60,718 nucleotides of DNA from Candidatus Saccharicenans sp. (lineage in GTDB: Bacteria; Acidobacteriota; Aminicenantia; Aminicenantales; Saccharicenantaceae), in NCBI GenBank assembly GCA_026414545.1, contig JAOAIU010000007.1, forward strand, positions 103,261 through 163,978, read 5' to 3'. The translations under genes were made by a program, and so were the position numbers. Below the pieces are notes generated by a model that did no database searches, had not been told where the DNA came from, and saw only the letters and a list, made by a program, of their open reading frames with translations. Each line of letters starts with the position of its first letter. Position 1 is the first letter of the stretch. Below, piece by piece: positions 57,756 to 60,718 of the stretch.

Positions 57756-59387
57756 CTATTTCCTGTCGAGAGGCTTCTGGTACTTCTTCTGGCCCAGGGG
57801 CTGCCACTCTCCGTATGATTCTTCCGCTATCCGGCACCGTCCCTCGGAAGTCCAGGTGAAGCCATAATTATAGCCAAACCACAGATATTTATCGCCCCCG
57901 CCATTCTCAGTGGTGATTACGTACCGGGCAGCAACGTTGCCGATGCCCAGGGCCCGCCCCCCGGGGGTTTCTACGTCGCCTTTGTTAGCATCAAAAGGAA
58001 TCCAGCCATAAGGCGGGAGGTAAACCTCGTTCCAGCGGTGGAAAACATCGTCGAAGCTGGCGTCGTCGCCCCGCAGGCTAACCGTGCCCACGTACCGGGC
58101 TGGCACTCCCAGGGCCCGGCAGAGGGCAATCAGCGAGTAGGTATACTCGGAACAGGAAGCTGTCCCCCTCCTCAGCACGGTCGGGGCCGGGTTCCAGCCT
58201 CCCACCGGTTTCAGGTTGTAGCTTAAATGGTCAATCAGGTACTCGTAAATTTTCCGGGCAATCCAGTACGGGTTCTTCTCGTTGCCGGCAATTTTTCGGG
58301 CCAGCTCCTGGATAAAAGGATCTTTGATACAGTATTTATCGCCGTCAACCAGGTATTTTTGCTTGATGTCTTCAGGAACCTGGTCCAGTCCACCAACCCT
58401 ATCCGGGTAAATGAAATACTCAACGGCATAAATCCTGGCTTTAACCATCCAGCCGGGCTGAACGATGCCTGGCGCTTTCAGATTTTTATAACTGAAATGG
58501 GCAATTTTCTGGCCCCAGGCATCGGTAATCATCCGGGCCGGTCTCTCCAGGAATTCAACCGGGGAAAGGAGTTTCTGGTTGTCGCGGTCTTCGGGAAGCG
58601 GCAGGTAAATGTCAAGGCTGGTAGCGGTGCCCGGCCCGTAATTGCGGAACTCCTTCACGAACCGTAGCTCCAGCTCTTTCTCATCCCACAGGCTCATGAT
58701 ATCATTATCGAAGACCTTGATTTTATAAATTTCATCATTCTCGTAATCGACATTCCAGAGATACTCCCCGTCGAAGGCCAGCCCCGCCGGCCAGGGCCCG
58801 TAAGACCGGAGCGAGGACAGGCACCAGCCAGTAGCCGGGTCCACCAGGAAAACCCGGTCCATGGCCCGGTCGGTCACCCAGAGATACTTGCCGTCAAACT
58901 CCAGCCCGGCCGGCTCGGAGCCAGGGGCAGCAAAAGTCTGAATCATCATGCCATCAACCGGGGAGACCCGGAGAAGGCTCCGGTTGCGGACATCAGTCAT
59001 CCACAGGTCTTTTCCGTCCCAGGCCAGGTCGCGCGGCCGGTCGCTGTTGGACTCCAGGGCTTTCAGCACCGCGCCGGTTTCCGGGTCCAGGCAGTAGACC
59101 AGCTTTTCGACCGGGTCCACATGCCAGAGGTGTTTTCCGTCCCAGGCCAGGCCTTCCGGGTGATATCCGGGCGTGTCAAATGATTTAATCACCTGGCCCG
59201 AATTCGGGTCTATCTTGAAAATCTTATCCAGGCGGCTGTCGGCCAGCCAGAGGTACTTTCCGTCAAAGGCCAGGCCGGTCGGCAGGGGCCCCGGCGTCTT
59301 TATAACTTTAACCACATCGCCGACCTTGCCCAAGGCCGGACAGAAAAGCAAAGCGATGACGGCCAGAGTGACGATTGCCCTTTTCAT
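57756..59387 (-). CDS. Secreted beta-propeller and transglutaminase-like protein
   Basis: 543 residues from the ATG at 59387 (AAGGAGGGAG upstream). After a signal peptide (IVTLAVIALLFCPALG), residues of about 25-230 form five repeats of the type P-x-GLAFDGKYLW-x-x-D-x-x-x-D-x-I-x-x-IDP-x-TG, an NHL/Vgb-like propeller lacking the usual sixth blade. A linker (LPEDRDNQKLLSP) leads to a transglutaminase-like domain with the triad C412 (GTASCSEYTYS), H450 (FHRWNEVYLPP) and D466 (PFDAN). Such domains cross-link or cleave peptides. The intact triad suggests an active exported enzyme; its substrate is unknown. Confidence 0.9.
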   Translation of the reverse strand: MKRAIVTLAVIALLFCPALGKVGDVVKVIKTPGPLPTGLAFDGKYLWLADSRLDKIFKIDPNSGQVIKSFDTPGYHPEGLAWDGKHLWHVDPVEKLVYCLDPETGAVLKALESNSDRPRDLAWDGKDLWMTDVRNRSLLRVSPVDGMMIQTFAAPGSEPAGLEFDGKYLWVTDRAMDRVFLVDPATGWCLSSLRSYGPWPAGLAFDGEYLWNVDYENDEIYKIKVFDNDIMSLWDEKELELRFVKEFRNYGPGTATSLDIYLPLPEDRDNQKLLSPVEFLERPARMITDAWGQKIAHFSYKNLKAPGIVQPGWMVKARIYAVEYFIYPDRVGGLDQVPEDIKQKYLVDGDKYCIKDPFIQELARKIAGNEKNPYWIARKIYEYLIDHLSYNLKPVGGWNPAPTVLRRGTASCSEYTYSLIALCRALGVPARYVGTVSLRGDDASFDDVFHRWNEVYLPPYGWIPFDANKGDVETPGGRALGIGNVAARYVITTENGGGDKYLWFGYNYGFTWTSEGRCRIAEESYGEWQPLGQKKYQKPLDRK

Positions 59388-59758
59388 TTTCTCCCTCCTT
59401 GCCAGAGCATGATACCCTTTCATTCCAGGAATAGATTATATAAAGAATTGAAGCGAACATTCCACCGGTAATATGTCTTGCCAATTTTTTCATTTCAACA
59501 TGTGAACACCTCGGCCAGGATGGTCGCATTTTAGGTTGGCCCTTACCACCTTTGTCGCCAAAATTCCCACCCGGTTTTATATCCGGCAATTTATCCGGAC
59601 GATGGGTCAATCCTTAAAGCCAAGAGGATAGAATTTATGACCCGCGATCCTCTCCTTAATTCTTGCCCTAAGAAACATTACCGGCCGGATGGGCGCGGAA
59701 AGACAGGCCAGAATTTAAGAATCCCGGTAGTGGGTCACCGGCCGACCTTTCTGGCCCC
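59388..59758. other. Intergenic region between the transglutaminase gene and the metallopeptidase gene
   Basis: About 370 bp. I find no gene, tRNA or strong terminator. It carries the transglutaminase gene's ribosome site at one end and the 3' flank of the metallopeptidase gene at the other. Confidence 0.5.
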
Positions 59759-60418
59759 TCACAGGTTTAGCCTGAAGCCAAATTTTTTCAACCAGCGCCG
59801 CCTCTCCCGGTAATCGGGCAATTGTTCCTCGACCAGTTCCCAGAAGTTCCGGGAATGATTTTTTTCCCTGGTGTGGGCCAGTTCGTGGATGATGACATAA
59901 TCAATTATCTCGGGAGGAGCCATGATCAATCGCCAGGTCAGGCTGACCGTGCCCCGAGCCGAGCAGGAGCCCCAGCGGGTTTTGGCCGAAGACAGCCTGA
60001 ACCGGGCGAACCTGAAGCCGTTGAGCTCGGCCAGTTGCCTGGTCCGGTGGCTGAGGTAGGCCAGAGCTTTTTGCCTGTAAAGCTTCTTGAAAATCTCCCG
60101 GGCTCTCCCCTGCCAGCGGGCCGATAGGACAAATTCCCGACCGTTGAACTTAAGAGCCGGGTGGCTTTCGCTGGAAATCACCAGCGGGTATTCCTGCCCC
60201 AGCCAGAGAAACCTTTCTCCCTCAACAAATTTTTTCGGCCTGAACATCTGCCGGCGTTTTTCAACCTCGGCCAGCTTCCTGTCTATCCAGCGTCGGTGTC
60301 GCTCAATTATTTCATCAATTGCAGCCTGGCCCAGACCTTCCGGAGCCCTGATTATCAATTCCCCCCGGTCGTTGATTTCCAGGCCGACCGTCCTGCGCTT
60401 TGACCTGATTATTTTCAT
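59759..60418 (-). CDS. YgjP/DUF45-type M48-like metallopeptidase
   Basis: About 219 residues from the ATG at 60418. It opens MKIIRSKRRTVGLEINDRGELIIRAPEG, a common DUF45 start, followed by RRWIDRKLAEVEKRR. The zinc motif is H178-E-L-A-H182, five residues, H188 (HELAHTREKNHSRNFW). SSAKTRWGSCSARGTVSLTWRLIMAPPEIIDYVIIHELAH is the typical core. Frames extending 5' to 60670 include unlikely sequence and no clear ribosome site. The function of YgjP proteins is unclear; a role with restriction-modification helicases is known for some, but none is nearby. Confidence 0.9.
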   Translation of the reverse strand: MKIIRSKRRTVGLEINDRGELIIRAPEGLGQAAIDEIIERHRRWIDRKLAEVEKRRQMFRPKKFVEGERFLWLGQEYPLVISSESHPALKFNGREFVLSARWQGRAREIFKKLYRQKALAYLSHRTRQLAELNGFRFARFRLSSAKTRWGSCSARGTVSLTWRLIMAPPEIIDYVIIHELAHTREKNHSRNFWELVEEQLPDYRERRRWLKKFGFRLNL

Positions 60419-60718
60419 GACAATTCCGTGGACCATCGGCCTGCACCGTCCATAAAGCATAACTTCATGCTCGCGGACTTTCAAGGTTTTTATCTTTACT
60501 CCTGTTTCAAATAATCTTTCTCCCTTTAAGACAGTCCAGCGGCCATGGCCTTTTCTCCAGCTGCCGACTACGCCCGCACTTGTCGGCATGCGGGGAAATA
60601 TGATAATTTTGTCGTGAAGGGAGATAAAGCGGCAAATGAAAGAGGGGTGGAAATGAACCGGCCAGGCCACGGACTCCTCGGGCGCCGGATTTTTTCTGCC
60701 GGACTGGTCAGCCAGCTG
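60419..60718. other. Right-edge region with no firm gene
   Basis: The last 300 bp are open on the minus strand in frame with the metallopeptidase, but the composition (MAWPVHFHPSF...) is not protein-like and no start site is convincing. A gene may begin beyond the edge. Confidence 0.4.

Noticed and set aside
60419-60670. 5' extension of the YgjP-type metallopeptidase
   Set aside because: Extra residues have no family match; the family normally starts at the KIIRSKRRTV segment.

Overview
This window looks like a chromosomal segment of a Gram-negative-type (diderm), probably anaerobic and fermentative bacterium. The diderm call rests on a BamA-like outer-membrane insertase, a TamB-like protein, a SurA-like chaperone and a FadL-type porin. 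The fermentative call rests on two complete acyl-phosphate systems (acetate kinase with phosphotransacetylase, butyrate kinase with phosphate butyryltransferase). The secreted glycosidases, the secreted peptidases and an SGLT-type symporter fit an uptake-and-ferment lifestyle of the kind described for Candidatus Aminicenantes and relatives in or near Acidobacteriota. That taxonomic guess is inference: there is no rRNA or marker phylogeny here. Strong Shine-Dalgarno sites and TTGAC-n17/18-TATAAT-type promoters are visible. I see no mobile element, CRISPR array, integrase or phage gene.

Layout. (1) 1-3.5 kb, minus strand: a tight housekeeping operon, DUF465 protein, a catalytically degenerate aspartate-semialdehyde-dehydrogenase paralogue, YicC, guanylate kinase and CoaBC (cut by the left edge). 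(2) 3.8-12 kb: tRNA-Phe with its own promoter, a FadL/OmpP1-type porin, ClpB, a very acidic small protein, MutS and PgsA. (3) 24.1 down to 11.9 kb, minus strand: one apparent nine-gene operon starting at a clear promoter, hslV-hslU-FN3 lipoprotein-FAH-transaldolase-tamB-bamA-surA-like-fabD, with every gap 30 bp or less. (4) 24.6-39.5 kb, mostly plus strand: a nucleotidyltransferase, GH2 beta-galactosidase, GH3 beta-glycosidase with a PA14-like insert, an M61 peptidase (minus), an SGLT-type symporter and an S9 peptidase. Together these could break down exported glycans and peptides and import sugar. (5) 39.6-43.4 kb, minus strand: a magnesium-type P-ATPase operon with a long structured leader, a 42-codon upstream ORF and a PTS EIIA-like protein, joined by two TGATG stop/start overlaps. 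(6) 43.7-48.4 kb: ackA-pta (plus) converging on buk-ptb (minus). (7) 48.5-60.7 kb: a looser accessory region with a DUF2156 protein, GNAT, small membrane and lipoproteins, a serine beta-lactamase-like hydrolase, GH29 alpha-L-fucosidase, an orphan DmsC-like membrane protein, a beta-propeller/transglutaminase protein and a YgjP-type metallopeptidase.

The most interesting candidate is region 5. A strong promoter, a leader of about 190 nt with inverted repeats, a perfect 10-bp stem that would hide the ribosome-binding site of a small upstream ORF, and that ORF's translational coupling to mgtA and then to an EIIA-like gene look like RNA-level control of ion transport that I do not recognise as a known riboswitch class. 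Other points worth a look are the seven-POTRA BamA, the dead ASD paralogue, the HslVU/outer-membrane-assembly operon and the paired acyl-kinase loci.
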